Shown one piece after another: positions 1-5,469 of a stretch of DNA of 5,469 nt. Below the pieces are notes generated by a model, which was not told where the DNA came from, searched no databases, and saw nothing but the letters and a program-made list of their open reading frames with translations. Source of the stretch: Desulfobacterales bacterium. Its GTDB lineage: Bacteria > Desulfobacterota > Desulfobacteria > Desulfobacterales > Desulfobacteraceae. The stretch's first letter is position 1. Each line of letters opens with the position of its first letter. The DNA is taken from the NCBI GenBank assembly GCA_022361095.1, contig JAKSBO010001146.1, positions 1-5,469 of the forward strand. The letters run 5' to 3'. The position numbers were made by a program, and so were the translations under genes.

Positions 1-1
1 A

Positions 2-82
2 AAGAAAAAAAAACGGATAACGCTGCCCCTTGCAAAGGATTTCTCCGCCCAAGAGATGTCCGGATATATTTTCGGGGCATAA
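2..82 (+). CDS. Possible C-terminal tail of an upstream gene (5' end outside window)
   Basis: A frame open from the left edge runs 26 codons to TAA at 80-82. It reads as a lysine-rich stretch followed by ITLPLAKDFSAQEMSGYIFG and a final alanine. Codon choice (ctg, ccc, ttc, tcc, gcc, gag) resembles that of the genes downstream, and a weak hairpin follows ten bases after the stop, as expected at a gene end. I do not recognise the protein. An alternative open frame from base 1 ends at TGA 109-111 and looks less gene-like. With so few codons this could be chance. Confidence 0.2.
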   Translation, partial: KKKKRITLPLAKDFSAQEMSGYIFGA

Positions 83-91
83 AAGAGACCG

Positions 92-122
92 TTACCCAAA
101 AGCCGGGGTGAATTTGTTCTAA
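92..122 (+). terminator. Weak hairpin, possible terminator of the upstream gene
   Basis: Bases 92-97 (TTACCC) can pair with 106-111 (GGGTGA), giving six pairs including one G-U around an eight-base loop. The stem is followed by a T-rich stretch (ATTTGTTCT). It begins ten bases after the possible stop codon at 82. The stem is short and the U-tract interrupted, so termination would be inefficient at best. Confidence 0.22.
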
Positions 123-243
123 CCGTCAATTAATTGATTTCGGGCTATGCTAAGCTCAGATTGGCTTACCATGAAGAAGCCTATCCCTCATGGTTAATAA
201 AAAAAGGATTTATAAGGTACTGATCAGCATCATTCATAACGGA

Positions 244-272
244 TTGAATTTATATTTTAATTTTTTTAGAAT
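244..272 (+). promoter_or_regulatory. Candidate sigma70 promoter for tilS and possibly the genes after it
   Basis: A -35-like TTGAAT (244-249) and a -10-like TAGAAT (267-272) are separated by exactly 17 bases that are almost all A or T. They match the TTGACA and TATAAT consensus at four and five of six positions. Transcription would start near 279, leaving a leader of roughly 105 bases before tilS. It is the best-spaced pair I found upstream of tilS, but AT-rich DNA produces such matches by chance. Confidence 0.45.
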
Positions 273-331
273 AAATTGATCTTGACCCAAAAGCCGCGAC
301 CATTGCAATTTATAGCTGTTTTCTGCTATTA

Positions 332-359
332 AGGGATGATGATATAAAAAATCATCTTT
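332..359 (+). other. AU-rich stem-loop in the tilS leader
   Basis: GATGAT at 335-340 pairs perfectly with ATCATC at 351-356. Two G-U pairs and one A-U pair extend the stem to 332-359, and the loop is ten bases (341-350). It ends 25 bases before the tilS start, so it could influence ribosome access in a leader that has no evident Shine-Dalgarno. The stem is too AU-rich for a normal intrinsic terminator. A function is conjecture. Confidence 0.3.
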
Positions 360-384
360 ATTTCACAAGCAGCATGAATAATAC

Positions 385-1491
385 ATGACGGATCAATCAT
401 CTTTTGCCCGACAATTTACTGACCAGGTGCTCGGCACCATCCGGGAATACGATATGGTTGCCCCCGGGCAAAATGTATTGATCGGCGTTTCCGGCGGGCC
501 GGACTCCATGGCCCTGGCACAGGTTTTGACAGGGTTGAAAAAAGTACTGGACATCCGTATAGGCCTGGCACATCTGAACCACATGCTTCGGGGCAGCCAT
601 GCCCTGGCCGATGAGGCCTTTGTCCGTGAATTTGCCCGGGAACACAACCTATACCTGGCCGTTGAAAAAAAAAATGTAGCAGAACTTGCCAAACAACAAC
701 GGCTCTGTATTGAAGAGGCCGGCAGAAACACCAGGTATGATTTTTTTAACCGGGTGGCCAGGGAAAAAGGCTTTCAGCGTATTGCCCTGGGCCATCACCG
801 GGACGACAACGTAGAGCAGGTTTTAATGAATCTTGTCCGGGGAACCGGCCCCTTGGGTCTTCGGGGGATTCCGCCGGTCAGGCAGAAAAAATTCATACGG
901 CCGCTGATCCGGATGCCCAGAACCGACATCCTGGTGTTTCTTGATGAGATAAACCAGGATTATAGGATTGATGAATCCAATGAGGACACATCCTATCTAC
1001 GCAACCGAATACGGCACCGTCTGATCCCGTTTCTTGAAAAAGAGTTCAACCCCGACATTAAAGCGGGGATAGAACGGCTGTCCGGCATCGTGGGACAGGA
1101 GGATGCGTTTCTGGACCGGATGGCCCGAACAGCCCTGGACGACGCCGTAACCGGAAGGGGAAAACAAGAGATTGAGTTGTCCATACCGGTAATCAACAAA
1201 CTTGACCGGGCCCTGGGTGCCCGGGTCATCCGCGCAGCACTGCTGTCAATAAAACAAAATCTAAGACGGATATCCCATACCCATATTAAAGAGATCCTTC
1301 ATTTTGCAGGTAAAAAAGGAGAATCGGGAAAGAGCCTGGACCTTCCCGGGCAAATCCGGATATATAGACAAAAGGATCTTCTGCATATAAAAAAGGAAAA
1401 AACAAATTTGCGGACACTTGGCAGACATATTAAGGCCCGCAGGTATCAAAAAGACAAAGGGGCCGATCCCCGGGAGCGGCCCCTTGTATAA
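385..1491 (+). CDS. tilS: tRNA(Ile)-lysidine synthase TilS
   Basis: This cytoplasmic N-type ATP pyrophosphatase adds lysine to C34 of the CAU-anticodon tRNA-Ile, so that the tRNA reads AUA and is charged with isoleucine. The PP-loop SGGPDS is at residues 36-41, HLNHMLRG at 63-70, the family motif GHHRDDNVEQ at 136-145 and the conserved DESNEDTSYLRNRIRH segment at about 197-211. These make the assignment secure. At 368 residues it is shorter than the E. coli and B. subtilis enzymes (430-470). It keeps the catalytic domain and a following helical and small C-terminal region but appears to lack the full last domain, as some short TilS proteins do. ATG 385 is the first start after an in-frame TAA at 379-381, and the next methionine (residue 24) would crowd the PP-loop. 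No clear Shine-Dalgarno precedes it. A ten-A tract lies at codons 94-97. Confidence 0.97.
   Translation: MTDQSSFARQFTDQVLGTIREYDMVAPGQNVLIGVSGGPDSMALAQVLTGLKKVLDIRIGLAHLNHMLRGSHALADEAFVREFAREHNLYLAVEKKNVAELAKQQRLCIEEAGRNTRYDFFNRVAREKGFQRIALGHHRDDNVEQVLMNLVRGTGPLGLRGIPPVRQKKFIRPLIRMPRTDILVFLDEINQDYRIDESNEDTSYLRNRIRHRLIPFLEKEFNPDIKAGIERLSGIVGQEDAFLDRMARTALDDAVTGRGKQEIELSIPVINKLDRALGARVIRAALLSIKQNLRRISHTHIKEILHFAGKKGESGKSLDLPGQIRIYRQKDLLHIKKEKTNLRTLGRHIKARRYQKDKGADPRERPLV
665..674 (+). repeat. Ten-adenine homopolymer inside tilS
   Basis: Ten consecutive A residues span codons 94-97 of tilS (E-K-K-N), between the HLNH motif and the GHHRDD motif. Such runs are prone to replication and transcriptional slippage. 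Loss of one A gives an immediate in-frame ATG TAG, so translation stops. Gain of one A gives a TGA about a dozen codons later. Either change would remove most of the catalytic domain. The tract is seen directly, and any regulatory use is unproven. Confidence 0.95.
1457..1485 (+). terminator. GC-rich stem-loop in the last codons of tilS, possible terminator
   Basis: AAGGGGCCG (1457-1465) pairs perfectly with CGGCCCCTT (1477-1485) around an 11-base loop, ending one codon before the tilS stop. On the plus strand it is followed by GTATAAAATAAATTTGTG, which is AU-rich but has no proper U-run, so termination is likely partial or absent. On the minus strand the stem is followed by TTGTCTTTTT, which looks more terminator-like, although I see no minus-strand gene for it to serve. 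It may instead protect or delimit the tilS message. The hairpin itself is certain, its role is not. Confidence 0.4.
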
Positions 1492-1541
1492 AATAAATTT
1501 GTGTTTATATATATTCTTTGACGTTTTTGGCTTAACCTAAG

Positions 1542-1556
1542 AGAGGAAAGACATTG
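1542..1556 (+). promoter_or_regulatory. Shine-Dalgarno that fixes the TTG start of ftsH
   Basis: AGAGGA at 1542-1547 lies six bases before TTG 1554-1556. The product begins [13 protein letters not shown], directly ahead of the first membrane segment, as FtsH proteins normally do. No ATG in this frame gives a full membrane segment, so the rare TTG start is well supported. The strong SD contrasts with the poor sites before tilS, folP and the ybbR-like gene and suggests that ftsH is independently and well translated. Confidence 0.8.
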
Positions 1557-3536
1557 AATCAATTCTATAAAAATATCTCCCTTTGGCTGGTAATTGCCCT
1601 GATGATGGTCATGCTATACAATATTTTTAACCAACAGCAGGGCGGCCAGTCAGACCTCGGCTATTCAGAGTTTATATCTCTTGTGGAAGATGGCCGAATT
1701 CAAAATGTGGTTATCCAGGGCCGGGATCTGATCATTACGGACACCAGCGGTGCAAGATTCAACAGTTATGCCCCGGAAGATGGCCAACTCATCGATATCC
1801 TGCGCCAAAACGGGGTAGCCATCAAGGCCAAGCCGCCGGCTGAATCGTCCTGGTTCATGTCCCTTGTCGTTTCCTGGCTGCCTATGATTGTCCTTATCGG
1901 GGTATGGATCTTTTTCATGCGCCAGATGCAGGGCGGCGGAGGCGGCGGGGGAAAAGCCCTCTCTTTTGGAAAAAGCCGGGCCAGACTCATAGATGACAAG
2001 GGGGAAAAAGTCACCTTTGCCAATGTCGAGGGTATTGACGAAGCCAAAGAAGAGCTCACCGAAGTAGTAGACTTTTTGAAAAACCCCACTAAATATACCC
2101 GGCTGGGAGGCCGTATCCCCAAGGGCGTACTGCTTGTCGGAAACCCCGGTACCGGCAAAACACTGCTTTCCCGGGCCGTGGCAGGCGAAGCAGGCGTTCC
2201 TTTTTTCACCATTTCCGGGTCTGATTTTGTTGAAATGTTTGTGGGTGTTGGGGCATCCCGGGTCCGGGATCTGTTTGCCCAGGGTAAGAAAAATGCCCCG
2301 TGCATTATATTCATTGACGAAATTGATGCTGTGGGCCGCCAGCGGGGCGCAGGTCTTGGCGGCGGACACGATGAACGGGAACAGACCTTGAACCAGTTGT
2401 TGGTGGAGATGGACGGGTTTGAATCCAATGAAGGGGTTATTCTCATGGCAGCCACCAACCGGGCCGATGTCCTGGACCCCGCACTGCTGCGTCCCGGCCG
2501 GTTTGACCGGCAGGTGGTGGTGGATATGCCCGACATCAAAGGCCGTGAAGGCATTTTGCGGGTACACATGAAAAAAAGCCCCCTGGGCAATGATGTGGAC
2601 CCGGTCATTCTTGCCAAAGGCACCCCCGGCTTTTCCGGTGCAGACCTGGAAAACCTGTGCAACGAGGCAGCCCTTCTGGCAGCCAAACGGAACCGTGAAA
2701 AATTGACCATGCGCGATTTTGAAGATGCCAAGGACAAGGTTTACATGGGGCTTGAAAGAAAATCCAAGGTGCTCAAGGAAGATGAGAAGAAAACCACGGC
2801 CTACCACGAAGGCGGCCATGCCCTGGTGGCCCGGTTCCTGCCCAATACGGACAGCGTAAACAAAATCACCATTATCCCCAGGGGGAGAGCTGCCGGGGTG
2901 ACCTGGTTTCTGCCCGAAGAAGGGGATTTCAAATACAAGGATCAATTGGAAAACGAACTGGCCATTGCCTTTGGCGGCCGCGTGGCCGAAGAGATCATAT
3001 TCAAAAGGATATCCACCGGGGCCTCCAATGACATAAAGCAGGCCACCAAACTTGCCAACCGCATGATCAGAAGCTTCGGCATGAGTGATGACCTGGCACC
3101 GGTATCCTATGAAGAGCATGACGACAATATCTTCATCGGCCGGGAAATGACCCAGGCCAAGGGCTATTCCGAAGCCACGGCCCAGAAAATTGACGCCGAG
3201 GTGGCCGGCCTGGTCAACCGGGCATACAGCACGGCCAAAACCCTGCTGGAAGAGAACATCGACATCCTCCACGCGCTGACGGACCTTCTTTTGGAAAAGG
3301 AGACCGTTATGGGGCCCGAACTTGATGATCTTATTGCAGAACTGCGGCCGGATTTTGACTTTTTTGGGCGCCGGAACATCCGGACCGAACCCGAGCCGCC
3401 TAAAGAAGAGGACGCACCGAAACAGGAAGAACAAGAAGATGCCGAGGATAAAGATGATTCCGACGACGATGCACAGGCACAAGACCCTGATTCGGAAACC
3501 GCAGACGAACCAAAGGACCCGAAAGAAGATAATTAG
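1554..3536 (+). CDS. ftsH: ATP-dependent zinc metalloprotease FtsH
   Basis: FtsH is a hexameric inner-membrane AAA+ protease that extracts and degrades damaged or unassembled membrane proteins and selected regulators. Visible in order are: membrane segment 1 (about residues 8-25), a periplasmic domain (about 29-97), membrane segment 2 (about 100-122), a glycine run (127-133), Walker A GNPGTGKT (196-203), the pore motif around FVGVG (229-233), Walker B IIFIDE (251-256), the second region of homology with arginine fingers R313 and R316, and the zinc site HEGGH (418-422) with D493 as probable third ligand. Walker A has N where most FtsH proteins have P, though the GxxGxGKT pattern is intact. Length (660) is typical. 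Residues about 611-660 form a strongly acidic, low-complexity tail. The start is TTG with a strong SD. The gene lies 62 bases after tilS; TTGTAT (1484-1489) with a TATATA near 1506-1511 could be a weak promoter of its own. Confidence 0.98.
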   Translation: MNQFYKNISLWLVIALMMVMLYNIFNQQQGGQSDLGYSEFISLVEDGRIQNVVIQGRDLIITDTSGARFNSYAPEDGQLIDILRQNGVAIKAKPPAESSWFMSLVVSWLPMIVLIGVWIFFMRQMQGGGGGGGKALSFGKSRARLIDDKGEKVTFANVEGIDEAKEELTEVVDFLKNPTKYTRLGGRIPKGVLLVGNPGTGKTLLSRAVAGEAGVPFFTISGSDFVEMFVGVGASRVRDLFAQGKKNAPCIIFIDEIDAVGRQRGAGLGGGHDEREQTLNQLLVEMDGFESNEGVILMAATNRADVLDPALLRPGRFDRQVVVDMPDIKGREGILRVHMKKSPLGNDVDPVILAKGTPGFSGADLENLCNEAALLAAKRNREKLTMRDFEDAKDKVYMGLERKSKVLKEDEKKTTAYHEGGHALVARFLPNTDSVNKITIIPRGRAAGVTWFLPEEGDFKYKDQLENELAIAFGGRVAEEIIFKRISTGASNDIKQATKLANRMIRSFGMSDDLAPVSYEEHDDNIFIGREMTQAKGYSEATAQKIDAEVAGLVNRAYSTAKTLLEENIDILHALTDLLLEKETVMGPELDDLIAELRPDFDFFGRRNIRTEPEPPKEEDAPKQEEQEDAEDKDDSDDDAQAQDPDSETADEPKDPKEDN

Positions 3537-3564
3537 CGTCGAAACGAAAACCCGTGTTTAAATA

Positions 3565-3615
3565 AAAAGTTGCCCGGATGACAGGCGTATGCAGCGCCGC
3601 AGCCGGGTGACTTTT
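3565..3615 (+). terminator. Intrinsic terminator or attenuator between ftsH and folP
   Basis: Bases 3565-3577 (AAAAGTTGCCCGG) pair with 3603-3615 (CCGGGTGACTTTT). That gives 13 consecutive pairs, two of them G-U, with an A-tract on the 5' side and a U-tract on the 3' side. The 25-base loop can form a second small stem, GGCG (3584-3587) with CGCC (3595-3598). The structure begins 28 bases after the ftsH stop. It leaves only 12 bases before the ATG at 3628, so there is no space for a promoter after it. folP must then rely on read-through, or this is an attenuator. It also sequesters the alternative folP ATG at 3589. Confidence 0.55.
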
Positions 3616-3627
3616 CGTTACAACACC

Positions 3628-4515
3628 ATGTTGGAAAAAATATTGACCACCACAGCCTATACACTTGAATTTGGCCGCTTCAAACTGGATCTGGGTCCAA
3701 AGGCCTGCATCATGGGCATTTTAAACACCACACCGGATTCCTTTTCCGACGGCGGAAAATACACCAGCCTGGACAAAGCCCTGACCCGGGCCCGGGAGAT
3801 GGTGGCGGCAGGCGCCCATATCCTGGACATCGGCGGAGAATCCTCCAGGCCGTTTGCCGAGCCGGTCAGCGAACAAGAGGAGCTTGACCGGACCATTCCC
3901 GTCATTGAGGCCATTGCCGCCCGGATTGACATCCCCATCTCCATTGACACGGTAAAGGCAACGGTGGCCAAAGAGGCCCTGGCCGCAGGCGGCGCCATCA
4001 TCAATGATATTTCGGCCTTTGAAAAAGATCCAGCCATGGTGGAGGTGGCCGTACGGACGGGCGCCCCTGCCGTTCTCATGCACATGAAAGGCACACCGGA
4101 AACCATGCAGGTAAACCCGGACTATGATGACCTTATGGGTGAAATCATCGGTTATCTGCAAGAACGGGTTAACTTTGTGCGTGAAAAAGGCATGGACCCC
4201 AAAAATATTATCCTGGATCCGGGCATCGGATTCGGCAAAACCGTGGCCCACAACCTTGTACTGATCAAGGAACTTCGCCAGCTTACGGCCCTTGGATATC
4301 CCGTTCTCATGGGACCGTCCAGAAAATCCTTTATCCAGAAGGTACTTGGCAATGCGACCGGCAAAAAGGCCGGGCCCCAGGATGCAGGCACCGAATACGG
4401 TACCCTGGCGGCCTGTGCGGCATCCTTGATAAACGGCGCACACATTCTCCGGGTCCATGATGTTGAAGCGGTGTGCGCATTCTCACACGTCATTGACGCC
4501 GTCAGGAATGGTTAA
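3628..4515 (+). CDS. folP: Dihydropteroate synthase FolP
   Basis: This cytoplasmic TIM-barrel enzyme joins p-aminobenzoate to 6-hydroxymethyl-7,8-dihydropterin diphosphate in folate synthesis and is the sulfonamide target. Numbering from ATG 3628 (295 residues), the signatures are NTTPDSFSDGG (33-43), GGESSRP (69-75), SIDT (105-108), ND (126-127), MHMKGTP (151-157), DPGIGFGK (197-204), GPSRKSF (229-235) and RVHDV (275-279). All are at expected spacing, so the enzyme looks intact. The usual NVTPDSF and ESTRPG loops read NTTPDSF and ESSRPF here. The longest frame starts at ATG 3589 and adds 13 residues, MQRRSRVTFRYNT, which are not family-like. That ATG lies inside the terminator-like hairpin, so I prefer 3628, although neither start has a good Shine-Dalgarno. 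The gene end overlaps the next gene by eight bases. Confidence 0.96.
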   Translation: MLEKILTTTAYTLEFGRFKLDLGPKACIMGILNTTPDSFSDGGKYTSLDKALTRAREMVAAGAHILDIGGESSRPFAEPVSEQEELDRTIPVIEAIAARIDIPISIDTVKATVAKEALAAGGAIINDISAFEKDPAMVEVAVRTGAPAVLMHMKGTPETMQVNPDYDDLMGEIIGYLQERVNFVREKGMDPKNIILDPGIGFGKTVAHNLVLIKELRQLTALGYPVLMGPSRKSFIQKVLGNATGKKAGPQDAGTEYGTLAACAASLINGAHILRVHDVEAVCAFSHVIDAVRNG

Positions 4516-5469
4516 GCGTCCGCAGATATCTTCACTTTTCCGTATAGCCGCCCCAATGGCCGGGGTGGCTGTGGTCATAGCCATTATTATTTTCGCCGCC
4601 TGCACCCAGGATCCCAGGGAGACGGATTTGCTGCTGCCTGTGGATTATGCCAATGTTCCCGATGATATGATTTTAACCAATTTTCACACGGACAAAATCG
4701 AAGTCAGGATCAAATGCCGGCCCAAACTCATTGAAAAATTATCAAAAAAAAGCCTGGTCTATCCTGCAGACATCTATACGGACCTGGCCTTTGACCCGGC
4801 AGGCGGCACGGATGCCATAGAACCCGGCCGTTATCTGCTGCCCGTGGATAAAACCCGGATACCCCTGGGACGGTCTGTTTCCATTGTGAATATCACGCCC
4901 TCATATCTGAATATCCGCCTGGAAAAAAAAGTGACCCGGGTCTTTAAGGTGGCGGTTCCGTATATTGGAAACACAGCCAAGGGCTACATGGCGCTTTCAC
5001 CGGTGTGTGAACCTGCCACCGTGGCCCTGACCGGTGCAAAGCCCCTGATCAACGCAATTAAACAACTCTCCACCAAACCCGTGGACCTGGCCAACGCCCA
5101 TGAAAATTTTAAAAAAGAAGTTCCCTTAGATCTCAGGCAACCCGAGCTTTTCACAGTTGCCCAGTCCATATTTGTGGTATCCGTGCAGGTTCAGCCGCTT
5201 ATCGGAACCCGGACCATTGAACAGATTCCAATAGCGCTTCTAAACCGGCCCGGAAAAAAAGTCAGCATTGAACCGTCAACCATCTCCATTGACCTTAAAG
5301 GGCCCCAGAAAAAATTAAACACCACCACCCTGACAGACAAGATCCATGCGTTCATGGATCTTGAAGGGCTGAAACCCGGGATATATGCCCGGCACGCCTG
5401 TATTGACATCCCCGTGGACCTGGTCATGACCAATGCCTCACCCCGGGTATTTACCGTTAAAATTGAATA
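4508..5469 (+). CDS. Exported YbbR-repeat (CdaR-like) protein, last base(s) missing at window edge
   Basis: YbbR-domain proteins such as CdaR are membrane-anchored, with repeats outside the cytoplasmic membrane; where studied, CdaR regulates the c-di-AMP synthase CdaA. The N-terminus has a basic start (MVKRP), a hydrophobic stretch (about 13-31) and FAAC ending at C32, which could be a lipobox, although F at -3 is not ideal. After it come three degenerate repeats of 90-100 residues (about 41-139, 140-229, 231-320). Each has a beta-rich core and ends in strands such as SIVNITPSYLNIRLE, FTVAQSIFVVSVQV and ASPRVFTVKIE. The frame has 320 sense codons followed by 'ta' at the edge, probably a cut stop codon, because the third repeat is complete. 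ATG 4508 overlaps the folP stop (ATGGTTAA), with AGGA directly abutting it, too close for a normal SD, so translational coupling is likely. No cdaA lies between folP and this gene. Identification rests on repeat architecture and gene order; regulation of CdaA is unproven here. Confidence 0.85.
   Translation, partial: MVKRPQISSLFRIAAPMAGVAVVIAIIIFAACTQDPRETDLLLPVDYANVPDDMILTNFHTDKIEVRIKCRPKLIEKLSKKSLVYPADIYTDLAFDPAGGTDAIEPGRYLLPVDKTRIPLGRSVSIVNITPSYLNIRLEKKVTRVFKVAVPYIGNTAKGYMALSPVCEPATVALTGAKPLINAIKQLSTKPVDLANAHENFKKEVPLDLRQPELFTVAQSIFVVSVQVQPLIGTRTIEQIPIALLNRPGKKVSIEPSTISIDLKGPQKKLNTTTLTDKIHAFMDLEGLKPGIYARHACIDIPVDLVMTNASPRVFTVKIE

Larger units (their letters stand above)
83..384 (+). other. 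AT-rich intergenic region and tilS leader
   Basis: No convincing gene lies here on either strand. Contents seen are: the weak hairpin near 92-111; two copies of the 12-mer ACCCAAAAGCCG (94-105 and 285-296); mutually exclusive short inverted repeats between 151 and 194 (TAAGC/GCTTA, GGCTT/AAGCC, ACCATGA/TCATGGT); a candidate sigma70 promoter at 244-272; and an AU-rich hairpin at 332-359. Tiny frames such as the eight-codon one at 171-197 lack a ribosome binding site. I recognise no tRNA or riboswitch family. Confidence 0.7.

Noticed and set aside
59..69. Eleven-base match TCCGGATATAT shared with tilS at 1355-1365
   Set aside because: Eleven-base coincidences are expected in a window of this size, and one copy is fixed by coding sequence.
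171..197. Eight-codon frame MKKPIPHG upstream of tilS
   Set aside because: It has no Shine-Dalgarno, no regulatory codon run (such as repeated rare or cognate amino acids) and lies in a hairpin region. Chance is the simplest explanation.
283..314. TTGACC followed by TTTATA as an alternative tilS promoter
   Set aside because: The spacing is 20 bases, too long for a good sigma70 promoter. The pair at 244-272 is better spaced.
1492..1553. Possible hpt gene between tilS and ftsH, as in Firmicutes
   Set aside because: The gap is only 62 bases, so hpt is not here. Its absence is normal outside Firmicutes.
1926..1955. Glycine repeat in ftsH after the second membrane segment
   Set aside because: Glycine-rich linkers at this position are common in FtsH proteins, so this is not a notable repeat.
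1665..3482. 605-codon open frame on the minus strand opposite ftsH
   Set aside because: The translation is rich in G, F and H with no recognisable domain, and it mirrors the codon structure of a certain ftsH gene. It is a shadow frame.
3322..3561. Plus-strand frame overlapping the ftsH tail with a very basic product
   Set aside because: It is the offset frame of the acidic GAA/GAT-rich tail, which reads as K, R and N when shifted. No ribosome binding site or family resemblance was seen.
3721..4458. 245-codon minus-strand frame opposite folP
   Set aside because: It is low-complexity, G/F/H-rich sequence mirroring folP codons, with no motif. Treated as a shadow.
5191..5433. Minus-strand frames opposite the ybbR-like gene (also 4984-5169)
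   Set aside because: They are short, motif-free frames lying entirely opposite a plus-strand coding region with clear repeat structure.

Overview
This 5.5 kb window is a plus-strand housekeeping cluster: tilS (tRNA-Ile lysidine synthase), ftsH (membrane AAA+ zinc protease), folP (dihydropteroate synthase) and a gene for an exported protein with three YbbR repeats. The last gene reaches the right edge after 320 sense codons followed by 'ta', so it has probably lost only the final base of its stop codon. The order tilS-ftsH-folP-ybbR, the moderately GC-rich coding sequence (many ggcc, cccggg and cgg codons) and AT-rich gaps suggest a Gram-negative member of Desulfobacterota (former Deltaproteobacteria), possibly a sulfate reducer. 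That assignment is an inference from gene order and composition and was not confirmed by any search.

Layout. Bases 1-384 are mostly non-coding. They may hold the last codons of an upstream gene (to 82) and a weak hairpin after it, then an AT-rich stretch with a plausible sigma70 promoter (244-272) and a leader for tilS. tilS (385-1491) ends in a GC-rich stem-loop formed by its own last codons. ftsH (1554-3536) follows after 62 bases, with a strong Shine-Dalgarno and a TTG start. Between ftsH and folP a 13-bp stem with an A-tract before it and a U-tract in its 3' arm (3565-3615) looks like an intrinsic terminator or attenuator. It covers the most upstream folP ATG (3589), so I prefer the ATG at 3628. 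The ybbR-like gene starts inside the last codons of folP (8-base overlap), which suggests translational coupling.

How the genes fit together. All four are core functions: decoding of AUA codons, membrane protein quality control, folate synthesis and an envelope protein. They need not share a pathway, though tilS-ftsH linkage is widespread in bacteria. The most interesting feature is the folP-ybbR junction. YbbR (CdaR) proteins normally sit beside cdaA, the membrane diadenylate cyclase. Here there is no room for cdaA between folP and ybbR, and the YbbR protein begins with a possible lipoprotein signal instead of a plain membrane anchor. I see no mobile element, CRISPR array, tRNA, rRNA or clearly novel multi-gene system in this window.
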